Positions 8,174 to 19,341 are shown, numbered from the stretch's first letter. The stretch: DNA of 64,000 nucleotides from JBDIAG01 sp963835085 (GCA_963835085.1 CAWIED010000002.1:1-64000); one strand, 5' to 3'. Program-made: numbers and translations. The notes: generated by a model not told the origin, from the letters alone.

Positions 8174-9072
8174 TCGCCGACGGTATCGCGGCCGCGCAGA
8201 ACGATCTTGGGGTCGGGAGGATAGACGACCGCGTGGTCGCGATCGGCATAGTCGAACTGGCTCAAGAAGAATCGCATCGCGTTGATGCGAGCGCGCTTCT
8301 TGTCATTGGAACGGATGCTCGTCCACGGCGCGTTGTCGGTGTCGGTGGCCTCGAACATGGCTTCCTTGGCGGCGCCGTAGTCGTCCCAGCGATCGAGCGA
8401 CTCGAGATCCATCGGCGACAGCTTCCAGCGGCGCACCGGATCTACCTGGCGCACGGCGAAGCGGGTGCGCTGCTCCTGCTGGCTCACCGAGAACCACAGC
8501 TTGGTCAACGAGATACCTGAGTCGGTGAGCATCTCCTCGAAGAGTGGGGTCTGGTGCATGAACTGGCGGTACTGCTCGTCGCTGCAGAACCCCATGACCC
8601 GCTCGACGCCTGCGCGGTTGTACCAAGAACGGTCGAACAGCACGATCTCGCCGCGGGTGGGCAGGTGCTGGATGTAGCGCTGGAAGTACCACTGGCCCAG
8701 TTCGGTGGTGGTGGGCTTGGTGAGGGCGACCACGCGAGCGGCACGGGGATTCAAGTGCTCCATGAAGCGCTTGATCGTGCCCCCCTTACCGGCGGCGTCG
8801 CGGCCCTCGAAGACGATGACGGCCCGGCCTCCGGAGTCTTGCGTCCAGTACTGGAACTTCAGGAGCTCAACCTGCAGCAGGTATTTCTCGACCTCGTACT
8901 CCTCGCGCGTCATGCGCTCCGTGTACGGGTAATCCTCCCGCCACGTCTCGACGACGGTTCCATCGGGAGCGATCAGATCGGGGTCTGATCCGTGGTCGTC
9001 TCGCACCGAATAGCCCTCGGCGCGCAGGTTCTCGATGAAGTCACGAAGGCTCTGCAGTTGCGGCACTTCCAC
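8170..9072 (-). CDS. ppk2: Polyphosphate kinase 2 (PPK2 family)
   Basis: The product has 300 residues. The Walker A motif GRDAAGKGG (residues 90-98), the DRSWYNR motif (147-153) and KRFMEHLNPR fit single-domain PPK2 enzymes. These transfer phosphate between polyphosphate and nucleoside di- or triphosphates in the cytosol. The length and the YFQRYIQHLP segment fit the class I type, which uses diphosphate nucleotides, but substrate preference cannot be read with certainty. The gene overlaps the downstream exporter gene. A perfect 11-bp-arm palindrome lies 42 bases upstream of the start. Confidence 0.92.
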   Translation of the reverse strand: MEVPQLQSLRDFIENLRAEGYSVRDDHGSDPDLIAPDGTVVETWREDYPYTERMTREEYEVEKYLLQVELLKFQYWTQDSGGRAVIVFEGRDAAGKGGTIKRFMEHLNPRAARVVALTKPTTTELGQWYFQRYIQHLPTRGEIVLFDRSWYNRAGVERVMGFCSDEQYRQFMHQTPLFEEMLTDSGISLTKLWFSVSQQEQRTRFAVRQVDPVRRWKLSPMDLESLDRWDDYGAAKEAMFEATDTDNAPWTSIRSNDKKRARINAMRFFLSQFDYADRDHAVVYPPDPKIVLRGRDTVGE

Positions 9073-9113
9073 AGCCTAACCACGCCGCCAAGGTGCGCCA
9101 AGGGATTGGAGGT

Positions 9114-9136
9114 TAACGGCTGGTGACCAGCCGTTA
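9114..9136. promoter_or_regulatory. Palindromic site between ppk2 and the small CxxC gene
   Basis: TAACGGCTGGT (9114-9124) and ACCAGCCGTTA (9126-9136) form a perfect inverted repeat around a single base. The tight spacing looks more like a dimeric repressor site than an RNA stem. It lies 42 bases upstream of ppk2 (minus strand) and 122 bases upstream of the small plus-strand gene, so it could act on either. Confidence 0.5.
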
Positions 9137-9257
9137 CGTCATGATCAGGTCACCCGGGGGCAGCGCCTCGTAGAGTGGGACCAAGGCCCCGCACAGCCCG
9201 GCGGAGTGCCGTCGGCGAGCGGTCGCCCCGCCAGCCTGAACCTGACGAGGAGTTGCG

Positions 9258-9380
9258 ATGTGTCGCCCAGTGACCTGCCAGACCTGCGGCAAGATCACCT
9301 GGGAGGGATGCGGTCTGCACGTCGACGACGTCAGACGACAAGTGCCCCCGGAGCAGTGGTGCCCGGGGCACCCGGCCTGA
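9258..9380 (+). CDS. Small CxxC protein, 40 residues
   Basis: This short gene encodes MCRPVTCQTCGKITWEGCG followed by a His/Asp/Arg stretch and a final CPGHPA. Four or five cysteines in CxxC spacing suggest a zinc-binding knuckle. GAGGAG at 9247-9252 gives a good ribosome-binding site 5 bases before the ATG. Short proteins with this MCRPVTCxxCGKxTWxGCG pattern occur widely in actinobacteria; I know of no established function. It ends 24 bases before the convergent end of the adaptor gene. Confidence 0.7.
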   Translation: MCRPVTCQTCGKITWEGCGLHVDDVRRQVPPEQWCPGHPA

Positions 9381-9403
9381 TCGGGGCAGTCTGCGTCGCT
9401 GCA

Positions 9404-11437
9404 TCAGGAAGTCGTGCCGCGGCGCACGGTTGCGGCGCCGGCGGCGCCCCCCGTTCCGCCTCCGCCGATGCCGGTGGTCAGGGACGGCAAGGGCTGGGAC
9501 GGGTCGGCGAGCATCACCTGTTGCCCCTCCTTGAGCCCTGAGCTCACCTGCACGCGGCCCCCGCCGACCGCACCGGTCGTGACCTGGGTAGCCGTGAGCT
9601 TGCCATTCGACACCACCTGCACCACACCGGCGTTCGTGCCCGTGGGGGTCAGCGCCGAGACCGGAACGGTGAGCACGTCCGAGACCTGCTTGATGCTGAC
9701 GGAGGCCGCGACCGTGGAACCCGTGAGCAGACTGACCGGGGCGTTGGGCACAGTGATGGTCACCGGATAGGTCGTAGTGGACGATGTGCTCGACGGCAGG
9801 ATGCCGATGTTCGTCACGGTTCCTTGGAGTCCTGCGGTGCCACCAGGGGGTTGCACCGAGGCCTTCTGGCCCACCGCCACCAACGGCATGGACGCCAGGG
9901 GTACCTGCACCGTTACTACTGCATCCCCGGCCGCAACGATGGTGATGCCGCTGGAGGCTGAGGCGTTGACGCCTGCCGTAAGCCCGATGGCTCCGATCGT
10001 TCCGGTGACCGGTGCGGTGAGGGTGGCGGCGTCGAGATTGTTCTGCGCCAGCGTGACATTGACCTGATCTTGGGTCACCGCGGCCGCGTCGGTGGCCAGC
10101 TGAGAGGGGCTCGCCACCGTCGACGTGCTGCCGCCAGAGCCCGACTTCGCGCCGCTGCCGGTGCCGCGGGAGGCGGTTCCCGAGCCGGTTCCGGCGCTCT
10201 TGCCGGCGCCGGTGCCCTTGCTCGTTCCGGTGCCCTTGCCCGCACCTGTTCCGGCGCCCGAACCTGTTCCCGCGCCGGTGCCCTTGCCGGTGCCCGCGCC
10301 CGTCCCGGCGCCCTTGCCTGCACCTGTTCCAGCGCCGGTCCCGGTTCCAGAGGTGAGGCTCGTCTCGAAGGCTGTCAGGGCCTGGCTGGCGGCTTGCAGA
10401 GCAGCGTCCGCCTGCTGCAGCGACGCAGCGCACTGCACCAATTGCACGGCACTCGGACCGTTGGGGATCGTGTGCTTGAAGCCCGGACTCGACGGGGTGC
10501 TCGTGGCGGTCGACGTCGACGAAGCAGTGCCGGTGTCGGTCGGAGTGTCCGTGGAGCTGCCACCGGAGGACCGCTGGGACGCACTGGCCCTGGGTGCCGC
10601 AGTGGGCGTCGGAGTCGGCGACGCGGTTGCCGAGGAACTGTTACCGGGAGCAGATCCGGAGCTCGAATCCTCCACGTACAGAGATGATTTGGCGTCAGCA
10701 CCAGACAACTGATGCGGCCCCTTGCCTGTGCCCGACGTCGCTGTGGAAGGCACACCCCCCAGCACTTGGCAGGTGCTCTGCTCTTGGGCCACGGCCGCCT
10801 TGAGGGTAGCCAGAGCGGCCGTGAGTGCAGCCTGCGCAGAGGTCGGGCCGGGGTTGGCCGCCGCCGTCGACACTGCGGTCGGCGCGGAGCTCAGGACGGC
10901 CGACGAACTCCGGATCGCCGACGAACTCAGAGCCGCCGACGAACTCAGAGCCGCCGAGGAGACAGTCCCCGTCGAGGTGAAGCTTGCAGACGCAGCAGTC
11001 CCAGCGCCCGGCCCACCGCCCGACTCGCCCGCGGAGGTGCCGGTGGGGGTGCCGTTGACGTCCGCGCTGACTCTGGCCTGGTCTTGCGCCAGTTGCGCCT
11101 CGGCCGCCAGCACGGCGGCCTGCAGACTCGTGGGATCCATGGTGGCGATGGTCTGGCCGGCCGTCACCTGCTGACCGACGGCGACGGTCACCGTCTTGAT
11201 CAGTCCCGAGGTGGGGAAGCTGGCCGTGACCGTGCCGGCCCGGGTCACCGCGCCCGTCACCGGCATCGTCTGGTCGATGCTGCCGGACTGGGCGGTGGCG
11301 ATCCGGTAGTCGGGCGTTCCGTTGCCGGACGCGGCCTGCACGGCCAGTGCTCCCCCGGCCACGAGGCCTACCCCGAGCGCGAGGATGACAGCCGTGCGCA
11401 CCGCCCGGCTGCGTCCCCGCCTGGTCGTGGTGGGCAC
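9404..11437 (-). CDS. Efflux periplasmic-adaptor-type protein (HlyD/MacA-like), with Gly/Thr repeat
   Basis: This is the last gene of the export operon, 677 residues. An N-terminal Arg-rich stretch and one membrane helix (AVILALGVGLVAGGALAV) are followed by the adaptor barrel (IDQTMPVTGAVTRAG, then VTVAVGQQVTAGQTIATMD), a helical hairpin and a C-terminal barrel (TVTNIGILPSS, VSALTPTGTNAGVVQV). The hairpin is broken by a very long low-complexity insert of Ser/Ala/Pro and then Gly-Thr-Gly repeats. I chose the GTG at 11437, two bases after the lipoprotein stop; the longer open frame to 11992 only shadows the lipoprotein gene. It probably couples the MacB-like transporter to an external substrate path. 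Confidence 0.82.
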   Translation of the reverse strand: MPTTTRRGRSRAVRTAVILALGVGLVAGGALAVQAASGNGTPDYRIATAQSGSIDQTMPVTGAVTRAGTVTASFPTSGLIKTVTVAVGQQVTAGQTIATMDPTSLQAAVLAAEAQLAQDQARVSADVNGTPTGTSAGESGGGPGAGTAASASFTSTGTVSSAALSSSAALSSSAIRSSSAVLSSAPTAVSTAAANPGPTSAQAALTAALATLKAAVAQEQSTCQVLGGVPSTATSGTGKGPHQLSGADAKSSLYVEDSSSGSAPGNSSSATASPTPTPTAAPRASASQRSSGGSSTDTPTDTGTASSTSTATSTPSSPGFKHTIPNGPSAVQLVQCAASLQQADAALQAASQALTAFETSLTSGTGTGAGTGAGKGAGTGAGTGKGTGAGTGSGAGTGAGKGTGTSKGTGAGKSAGTGSGTASRGTGSGAKSGSGGSTSTVASPSQLATDAAAVTQDQVNVTLAQNNLDAATLTAPVTGTIGAIGLTAGVNASASSGITIVAAGDAVVTVQVPLASMPLVAVGQKASVQPPGGTAGLQGTVTNIGILPSSTSSTTTYPVTITVPNAPVSLLTGSTVAASVSIKQVSDVLTVPVSALTPTGTNAGVVQVVSNGKLTATQVTTGAVGGGRVQVSSGLKEGQQVMLADPSQPLPSLTTGIGGGGTGGAAGAATVRRGTTS
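10135..10345 (-). repeat. Gly-Thr-Gly-Ala repeat region inside the adaptor gene
   Basis: About 70 codons encode runs of GTGAG, GTGTG and GAGTG units with a lysine at fairly regular intervals (GAGKGAG, GTGKGTG, GTSKGTG). The DNA is a degenerate tandem repeat of 6-12-base units. It lies in the coiled-coil part of the adaptor and would form a flexible, positively charged spacer, perhaps long enough to cross a thick wall. Such repeats can expand or contract. Confidence 0.8.
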
Positions 11438-11439
11438 GC

Positions 11440-12323
11440 TCAGCTGCCCAGGCCGGACGGGCACACGCCGTTGACGCTTTCGGAGACGACCAGCGAGCGG
11501 GCGGTCAGAGTGCCGGACGCGGTGCGTCCCGAGGCGCTGACACAGGTACCCGCCACCAGGGCGCTGGCGGCGGAAGCCTGGCTCGTCTTGTACGTGGTGG
11601 AGCCGTTGGTCGTCACGGTGACCTGGGTGGGCGTCATGGTCATGGCACTCGGCGACGAGGGCGAGGCGGTGGACGTACCGCCGCCGGAACGCTGCGGGAT
11701 CCGGGTGGTGAAGACGAAGCCCGTCGCCGACGTCGAGTCGATCGTTCCCGTCAGGCCGGCGAACCCACCGCCACGCATGGCTGCGCTGCCGGAGGCCGAC
11801 GCGGACGGGGTGCCGGTGGGCGCGGCACACGCCGTCGCGGGCATGGCCACGACCTGAGACGCCGTGATCGGCTGGGACAGGTTCATGCCGGGCCGCATCC
11901 CCATCCCCATGCCACTGCCGGCACCGGAGGAGGCCGATCCGCCAGCGCCGCCAGCGCCGCCGGCGCTGAAGACCGGGCGGACGCTGACGCACGCACCGTT
12001 CGCCACGATGGCCGCCGTGGCGGGCACCTGCTGGGTGATCGACGTCGAGCTGGTGTACGCGACCTTGGTGGCGGTGCCATCGGAGGCGGTGACGGTGAGG
12101 CTCGATCCGGAGGCGGTGCTGATCACGCCGCTGACCGGGCGTCCGAACCCGTTGCGGCCCATCCGGTTGGCGGCTCCCGCGCCGGACGACGCAGACCTCG
12201 ACGGCGCGGCCGAACTCGCTGAACCCGCCGAGGTCGACGAGCCGCAGCCAGCGAGGCCGAGGAGGATGACCGATCCGATCACGAGGCTCGGAGTGCGGTA
12301 GTTGCGGGCGATGGTGATGGGCA

Positions 12324-12327
<4 letters not shown>
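11440..12327 (-). CDS. Secreted lipoprotein with DUF5666-like repeats
   Basis: This protein has 295 residues with a lipoprotein signal peptide (LVIGSVILLGLAGCGSS; lipid-modified Cys). The mature part has Ser/Ala/Gly-rich spacers and two segments of the form VSGVISTASGSSLTVTASDG and LTGTIDSTSATGFVFTT, which match the small beta repeat of DUF5666-type proteins. It starts within the permease stop (ATGA overlap) and is followed after two bases by an adaptor gene, so it is part of the export operon. A role as a surface-exposed partner of the transporter is inferred from position. Confidence 0.72.
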
Positions 12328-14386
<2,059 letters not shown>

Positions 14387-14389
14387 GGC

Positions 14390-15859
14390 TCAGCCGTTCG
14401 CGTTCCGGGCGGCGCCTGCGGCCGATCCGCCGGTTCTCCCGCCGCTGCCCACGCCCGTGCCGCTCCCTATACCTGTGCCGGTGCCGCCGCCAGTACTGGT
14501 GCCGAGGCCGGCGAAGCTGGGTCGGGTGACGACCACGACCTGACCGCCGGTCACGCCGCTGATCACCTGGGTCCGGGTGCCGTAGACGGTGCCGAGCACG
14601 ACCTTGGTGACCGTTCGCTTGGCGCCGTCGGCCACCGTCACCGTGGGAGTGCCCCCCGAATAGGAGATGGCTGCCGTGGGCACCGTCAGCACGTTGTCGA
14701 GTTGCTTGGTGGTGATCACCGCATCGGCCGACGTGCCGTCGTAGACACCCGTCATCGTGCCCGTCACGTTGATCGTGACGGGGAAGGTAGCCGCACCCGC
14801 GCTCGACGAGCTTCCGATGATGCCCACGGAACTCACTGTGCCGGAAAGAGTTTGGGCAGCGACGGCGCTCGATTGGGCACCCGTCCCGGCGCCGCCGGAG
14901 GCACCCGTCCCCGCGCCGCCGGAGCCGGACTGGCTCTGCGAGCCTTGCCCCGACGCGGCGCCGAGCCCACCGAATCCGCTGCGGAGTCCTCCTCCACCAC
15001 CACCACCGAACCCGCCACCGAAACCGCCGCCGAAGCCTGCGAACCCGCCTCGCCCGGAGGCACCACTGCTGGTGCCGGCGGTGGAGATGGACACCTCCGC
15101 GCCCTGACCCACCGCCACCTTCGCCACGTCGGTGGCGGTCAGGTCGGCCGTGACCTGCCACGCCGAGGTGTCGACCACCACTATCTGTGCCGATGAGCTC
15201 GATGCCGAGCTGCTCGATCCCGACGACGTGCCGCCGGACGACCCCGAGCCGAAGCCACCGCTCGATCCCGATCCGCTGGAGCTCGCGCCGGAACTGGTGG
15301 GCGTCTCGGTCTGGCCCACCGTGAGATTGGAGATCTGGGCGACCACCCCGTTGATCGGCGACGTGAGCGTCGCCTGATCGACGGAGTCCTGCGCTGCGGA
15401 CACCTTCGCCTCGTCAGAGGCCACCATGGCCTGCGCGGCCGCGATCTGCGCCGACGTGCCCGTTGACTGGGCGCTCGTGAGCGACTGCTGCGCGGCGGCC
15501 AAGGTTGCCTGCGAAGCAGCGAGCTGCGCCCGCAGCGTCGTGGCGTCCATGGTGGCCAGGGTCTGCCCCGCTGTGACGCCCTGCCCCACGCTCACCGGCA
15601 GGGTGAGCAACGTACCCGCAGCGCCGAACGAGAGGTTCGCGATGTGGTTCGGCACGAAGGTTCCACTGGCCGTCACGGTCTGCGACACCGAACCGAGAGT
15701 CACCGGCTGTAACGTCGATGTGGTGGCAGTGGCCGGGTCTGCCGAGCTCGGACGGGTGAACCACCAGAATCCCGATCCCACGAGGACCACCAGGACAAGT
15801 AGCGAGACCACGATCAAGGCGGGCCGTGACACCTTTCGCGGCGAGCGTAGACGCTTCAT
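14390..15859 (-). CDS. Efflux adaptor protein (HlyD/MacA-like), first gene of export operon
   Basis: This 489-residue adaptor is first in the operon. An N-terminal basic segment and a membrane helix (PALIVVSLLVLVVLVGSGF) precede an adaptor barrel (LGSVSQTVTASGTFVP, PVSVGQGVTAGQTLATMD), a helical hairpin with Ala/Gln/Ser pattern, a second half-barrel (LTSPINGVVAQISNLTVGQ) and a membrane-proximal domain. A Ser/Gly insert and a Gly/Phe-rich insert (FAGFGGGFGGGFGG) interrupt the fold near residues 190-300. Two adaptors for one transporter suggests a hetero-assembly or a division of labour. Four short-gap or overlapping genes follow. Confidence 0.87.
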   Translation of the reverse strand: MKRLRSPRKVSRPALIVVSLLVLVVLVGSGFWWFTRPSSADPATATTSTLQPVTLGSVSQTVTASGTFVPNHIANLSFGAAGTLLTLPVSVGQGVTAGQTLATMDATTLRAQLAASQATLAAAQQSLTSAQSTGTSAQIAAAQAMVASDEAKVSAAQDSVDQATLTSPINGVVAQISNLTVGQTETPTSSGASSSGSGSSGGFGSGSSGGTSSGSSSSASSSSAQIVVVDTSAWQVTADLTATDVAKVAVGQGAEVSISTAGTSSGASGRGGFAGFGGGFGGGFGGGGGGGLRSGFGGLGAASGQGSQSQSGSGGAGTGASGGAGTGAQSSAVAAQTLSGTVSSVGIIGSSSSAGAATFPVTINVTGTMTGVYDGTSADAVITTKQLDNVLTVPTAAISYSGGTPTVTVADGAKRTVTKVVLGTVYGTRTQVISGVTGGQVVVVTRPSFAGLGTSTGGGTGTGIGSGTGVGSGGRTGGSAAGAARNANG

Positions 15860-15996
15860 ACAACCACCCAGCTCTGACGTGCGCCCCGGTCTGAGGCCTT
15901 GACACGCTATGAGGGGCGCCTGGGCTTTGACCGTGGGGAGTCTGGGAGATGTCTGGGAGGGGCCCGGGAGCTGAGAAGGCGCTCAGCCACCAGCTG

Positions 15997-16452
15997 TCAG
16001 TAGTCTTCCCCGTCATCCTCTTCTTCGTCGTCCACGATATGGATCGCTGCCTCCTCGGCGCTGGCGGCGCCGCCGTCGATGCCCACATCGCTGGCAAAGA
16101 GCTCCGAATCGGTGTCGGAGTGGGCACCCTCGTCGGGCGCTACCAGCCTGCCGGAGCGGCGAACACCCACCTCGTGGTCGCGCAGTTCGCCGTCCTGGGC
16201 ACAGTCGCCGAGGCCATCGTCGTCGTCGGGGCGGTCCCAGACCTCGGGAAGCTCCTCCGACAGGCGCTCGTCAAGATTCTCGTGATCGAAGTTGACGTAC
16301 GGCTGCCGCTCGGGCGGGGAATAGCTGGTGTCGAGCAGCTCGTCGACGTCGCCCTCGTCAGCCATCATCGACTGCAGATCGCCGTCCTGCGGGTCGGCCG
16401 AGCCCGCGTCGTCGGAGTGGTCTCCGGCCGCGTCCGCCATTGAAGTGCTCAT
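15997..16452 (-). CDS. DUF5709-family acidic protein
   Basis: This 151-residue, very acidic protein has the conserved actinobacterial DUF5709 core: LLDTSYSPPERQP, then LDERLSEELPEVW, then GRLVAPDEGAHSDTDSELFASDVGIDGGAASAEEAAIHIV. The family function is unknown. No membrane segment or signal is visible, so it is likely cytosolic. I start it at the ATG at 16452, since the longer open frame runs into the CoA-transferase gene. It may be cotranscribed with that gene, whose stop is four bases upstream. Confidence 0.85.
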   Translation of the reverse strand: MSTSMADAAGDHSDDAGSADPQDGDLQSMMADEGDVDELLDTSYSPPERQPYVNFDHENLDERLSEELPEVWDRPDDDDGLGDCAQDGELRDHEVGVRRSGRLVAPDEGAHSDTDSELFASDVGIDGGAASAEEAAIHIVDDEEEDDGEDY

Positions 16453-16456
16453 CTGC

Positions 16457-18478
16457 TCAGAGTGCCACGTCGCCGGTCCTCCTGTGCAGTCTTGCTTCGG
16501 CCGCCGCGCGGGTCTCAAACAGGTTGGGAACCACGGCAGAGTCGGTGAGGGCGTCACGTAGCCGCGCCCGCAGGAAGGCACTGCTGGTGTAGCGGGTGGC
16601 GTCGGAGTAGAAGCGATCGACCAGCGTCTGCACCATGGCGACGTAAGGCCGGGTCAGCTCGGGGGTGATGGAGAAGTTGTCGTAGTTCACGACGGCCACG
16701 ACGCGCCGGCCAAGCGGCTGCAGCAGGCGTTCCACCGATGTCCTGATCTCCTCGATGTCGTGCTGGCTGCGCACGGCGAGCCCTTCGAAATCGACGAAGA
16801 ACCGGCCGGCGTCCGCGTCGAGCTGGAAGCGATCTGCGATCGGGGTGGCCAGCAGGTCGATGCGCAGGTTCATCGCCTGCTCGGCGAACAGCCGCGCGTC
16901 CATCAGGCTCGGCTCGTGCGGGACCAGCGGGGTGAAGCCCATCTGCGCCAGGACGTCCTTCTCGATGTCGATGCCCGGCGCCACTTCGGTCAGGGTGAGA
17001 CCGTCTCCCGTCAGCGTGAAGACGCAGCGTTCGGTCACGTACAGAACCCGTTTGCGGTCGGCGACGGCCTGCCGTCCGGAGAAGGTACGCTGCTCCACCT
17101 GCTCGACGAACTTCTTCAGCGCGCCTTCGGTCTCGATGACGAGCTCGCCGTGGTCTATCCGCACCCGTAGCCCGGCAGCGGTGAAGGTGCCGGCGAAGAC
17201 GACGGTGCGAGCGTTCTGGGAGATGTTGATGAATCCACCCGCGCCGGCCAGCCGAGGTCCGAACCGCGAGACGTTGAGGTTGCGCTCGCGATCGGCCTGG
17301 GCCAACCCGAGCACGGCGAGGTCGAGGCCGCCGCCGTCGTAGAAATCGAACTGACTCGGCTGGTCGATGATCGCGTCGGCGTTGGTGGAGGCGCCGAAGT
17401 TGAGCCCACCGGCGGGGATGCCGCCGATCACGCCGGGTTCGGCGGTGAGCGTCAACAGGTCGATGACCTGCTCCTCGGCGGCCACGCTGGCAACTCCCTC
17501 CGGCATGCCGATGCCAAGATTCACCACGTTGCCCGCCCGAAGCTCCATGGCTGCGCGCCTGGCGATGATCTTGCGCGGACTGAGCGGCATCGGCGGCACG
17601 GTGTTGGCGGGCACGCGCAGCTCACCGGAGAAGGCAGGGCTGTACCGCTCGGCGAACGTCTGCGGGTGATCTTCGGGTTTGCTCGCGAGCACCACGCAGT
17701 CCACGAGAATCCCGGGCACCTTGACCTGCCGGGGGTTGAGACTGTGCCGGTCGGCCAGGCGCTCCACCTGCGCGATCACCAGGCCGCCACTGTTGCGGAC
17801 CGCCATCGCGATCGCCTGGGCCTCCAGGGTGAGGGCCTCACGTTCCATCGTGAGGTTGCCGTCGGGATCGGCGGTGGTGGCCCGGATGATGCCGACATCG
17901 ATGGGAAAGGCCTTGTAGAAGAGGTACTCCTCGTCGTCGATCGTCAGGACGCGGACGAGGTCGGTGGTCGTCCTGGCGTTGAGCTTTCCGCCACCGTGGC
18001 GTGGATCGACGAACGTGCCGAGACCCACCCGGGTGAGCGTGCCCGGCTTGCCGGCCGCGATGTCGCGATAGAGATGGCAGATCACGCCCTGCGGCAGGTT
18101 CCAGGCCTCCACCCGGTTCTCGACGGCGAGCGCCTGCAGCCTGGGAACCAGGCCCCAGTGCCCGCCGATGATCCGTGCCAGCAGGCCCTCGTGGCCGAAG
18201 TGGTTGAGGCCGCGTTCGCCGCCGTCGCCCTGGCCGGCCGCGTAGACCAGGGTGAGATTGCGAGGATGGGCCCCGTCCTGCTCGCCGGGCGAATCGGTGC
18301 CCGTGCCCAGGAAGCGTTCTTCGAGCGCGACCGCGATGCTCTCGGCGAAGCCGATGCCCACGAAGCCGCCGGTGGCCACGGTGTCGCCGTCGCGGATAAG
18401 GCCCACCGCCGCGGCTGCGCTCACCAGTTTGCCGGTGTCGCCCTGGCCGAGGTGGATGGCGGGATGCGTTCGGCGCAT
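16457..18478 (-). CDS. Acyl-CoA:acetate/3-ketoacid CoA-transferase with C-terminal extension
   Basis: The product has 673 residues. Residues 1-~530 are a fused alpha-beta CoA-transferase of the propionate CoA-transferase/YdiF type: IRDGDTVATGGFVGIG, then GNVVNLGIGMPEGVASVAAEE, then LTAEPGVIGGIPAGGLNFG, where the Glu is the expected catalytic residue that forms the CoA thioester. It would move CoA between short-chain acids such as acetate and propionate. The remaining ~140 residues (FQLDADAGRFFVDFEGLAV, then VVAVVNYDNFSITPELTRPY) are not part of the standard enzyme. The ATG at 18478 fits the family N-terminus. Confidence 0.85.
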   Translation of the reverse strand: MRRTHPAIHLGQGDTGKLVSAAAAVGLIRDGDTVATGGFVGIGFAESIAVALEERFLGTGTDSPGEQDGAHPRNLTLVYAAGQGDGGERGLNHFGHEGLLARIIGGHWGLVPRLQALAVENRVEAWNLPQGVICHLYRDIAAGKPGTLTRVGLGTFVDPRHGGGKLNARTTTDLVRVLTIDDEEYLFYKAFPIDVGIIRATTADPDGNLTMEREALTLEAQAIAMAVRNSGGLVIAQVERLADRHSLNPRQVKVPGILVDCVVLASKPEDHPQTFAERYSPAFSGELRVPANTVPPMPLSPRKIIARRAAMELRAGNVVNLGIGMPEGVASVAAEEQVIDLLTLTAEPGVIGGIPAGGLNFGASTNADAIIDQPSQFDFYDGGGLDLAVLGLAQADRERNLNVSRFGPRLAGAGGFINISQNARTVVFAGTFTAAGLRVRIDHGELVIETEGALKKFVEQVEQRTFSGRQAVADRKRVLYVTERCVFTLTGDGLTLTEVAPGIDIEKDVLAQMGFTPLVPHEPSLMDARLFAEQAMNLRIDLLATPIADRFQLDADAGRFFVDFEGLAVRSQHDIEEIRTSVERLLQPLGRRVVAVVNYDNFSITPELTRPYVAMVQTLVDRFYSDATRYTSSAFLRARLRDALTDSAVVPNLFETRAAAEARLHRRTGDVAL

Positions 18479-18554
18479 GGCGACTCCTCAGACCGGTGTG
18501 AGCCGACCGTATGCCCGCAGCTCGGGTGTGACGAGTACCGCCCCGCTGTCGCGG

Positions 18555-19241
18555 TCAGGTGCTGAGGGGAAAGGCGATGGCTGCCGCTGCTGCGGCGATG
18601 ACGATGCCCGCAACCACTTGCCCCACTGTGTGCCTGCCCGCACGAACCCTGGCCCAGGAGACCGCCGCCAGTACGGGCAGCATCACCACCAGAGCCGTCG
18701 GCCCGAAGACCTGGGCCAGCACCACGCCGGTGTTCGCGACCACTCCGGCGTGCACCGAGATCTTGTGCCAATGCGAGATCACCGTCGCCGCCACCAGGGC
18801 CGCGAACATGGCCACTACCAGGCCGCACACGGGTTTGGGCGCACCTAGGCCGAGGAGCGCGGCCGTGCCGACGACGTAGCAGCACACCGCCACCAGCAGC
18901 GGGACGCCTCGCTGGTCGCGGCGGACGAGGTGACGGTCGCCTACCGCGCCTCGACGCACCAGGAGCGTGAGAACGGCCAGCGGGATGGCGACGCAGAAAA
19001 GCGCCGTCAGCAATGCCCAACCGAGGGCGGCCAGAGGACTCGCCGACGCGAAGGAAACCGCCAGCAGGACGAGCGGCACGACAACCGTGGGACCGAACAC
19101 TTCGGAGATCAGGTCCGCAGCACGCGACGGTGACGCAGCCCGTAGTCGTTCGAGGTCGGCATTTCCAGCAGGCTTGAGCTCGGGCGAGTCGGCCACGAAG
19201 ACGGTTCTACACAGGAAGCGGAGACTCCACAAACTGCGCAC
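18555..19241 (-). CDS. PAP2-superfamily membrane protein
   Basis: The protein has up to 228 residues with six hydrophobic segments. The segments WHKISVHAG and RVRAGRHTVGQVVAG match the second and third phosphatase motifs of PAP2 proteins, which hydrolyse lipid phosphates or pyrophosphates at the membrane. The first motif (KxxxxxxRP) is not clear; KPVCGLVVAMF lies where it might be expected, so activity is uncertain. The start could be GTG at 19241 or GTG at 19196, and the second gives a shorter, less odd N-terminus. It is upstream of the CoA-transferase gene but 76 bases apart. Confidence 0.68.
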   Translation of the reverse strand: MRSLWSLRFLCRTVFVADSPELKPAGNADLERLRAASPSRAADLISEVFGPTVVVPLVLLAVSFASASPLAALGWALLTALFCVAIPLAVLTLLVRRGAVGDRHLVRRDQRGVPLLVAVCCYVVGTAALLGLGAPKPVCGLVVAMFAALVAATVISHWHKISVHAGVVANTGVVLAQVFGPTALVVMLPVLAAVSWARVRAGRHTVGQVVAGIVIAAAAAAIAFPLST

Positions 19242-19341
19242 CGGGCCTCAACCTGGCCCTTATGGTGGCTGGGGGAGTGTTCACCCTGAGTAACTTTGAG
19301 CTCCTACAAACTTGTTGACTATACGAAACGGGTGTTGGTCC

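Noticed and set aside
10135..10345. Short tandem repeats as a regulatory or CRISPR-like element
   Set aside because: They are in frame and encode Gly/Thr/Ala/Lys units inside the adaptor.
11438..11992. N-terminal extension of the second adaptor frame
   Set aside because: It lies wholly over the lipoprotein gene, is Arg/His-rich, and the GTG at 11437 follows the lipoprotein stop by two bases.
18889..19020. Small frames antisense to the PAP2 gene
   Set aside because: They are shadows of the membrane-protein frame in other phases.
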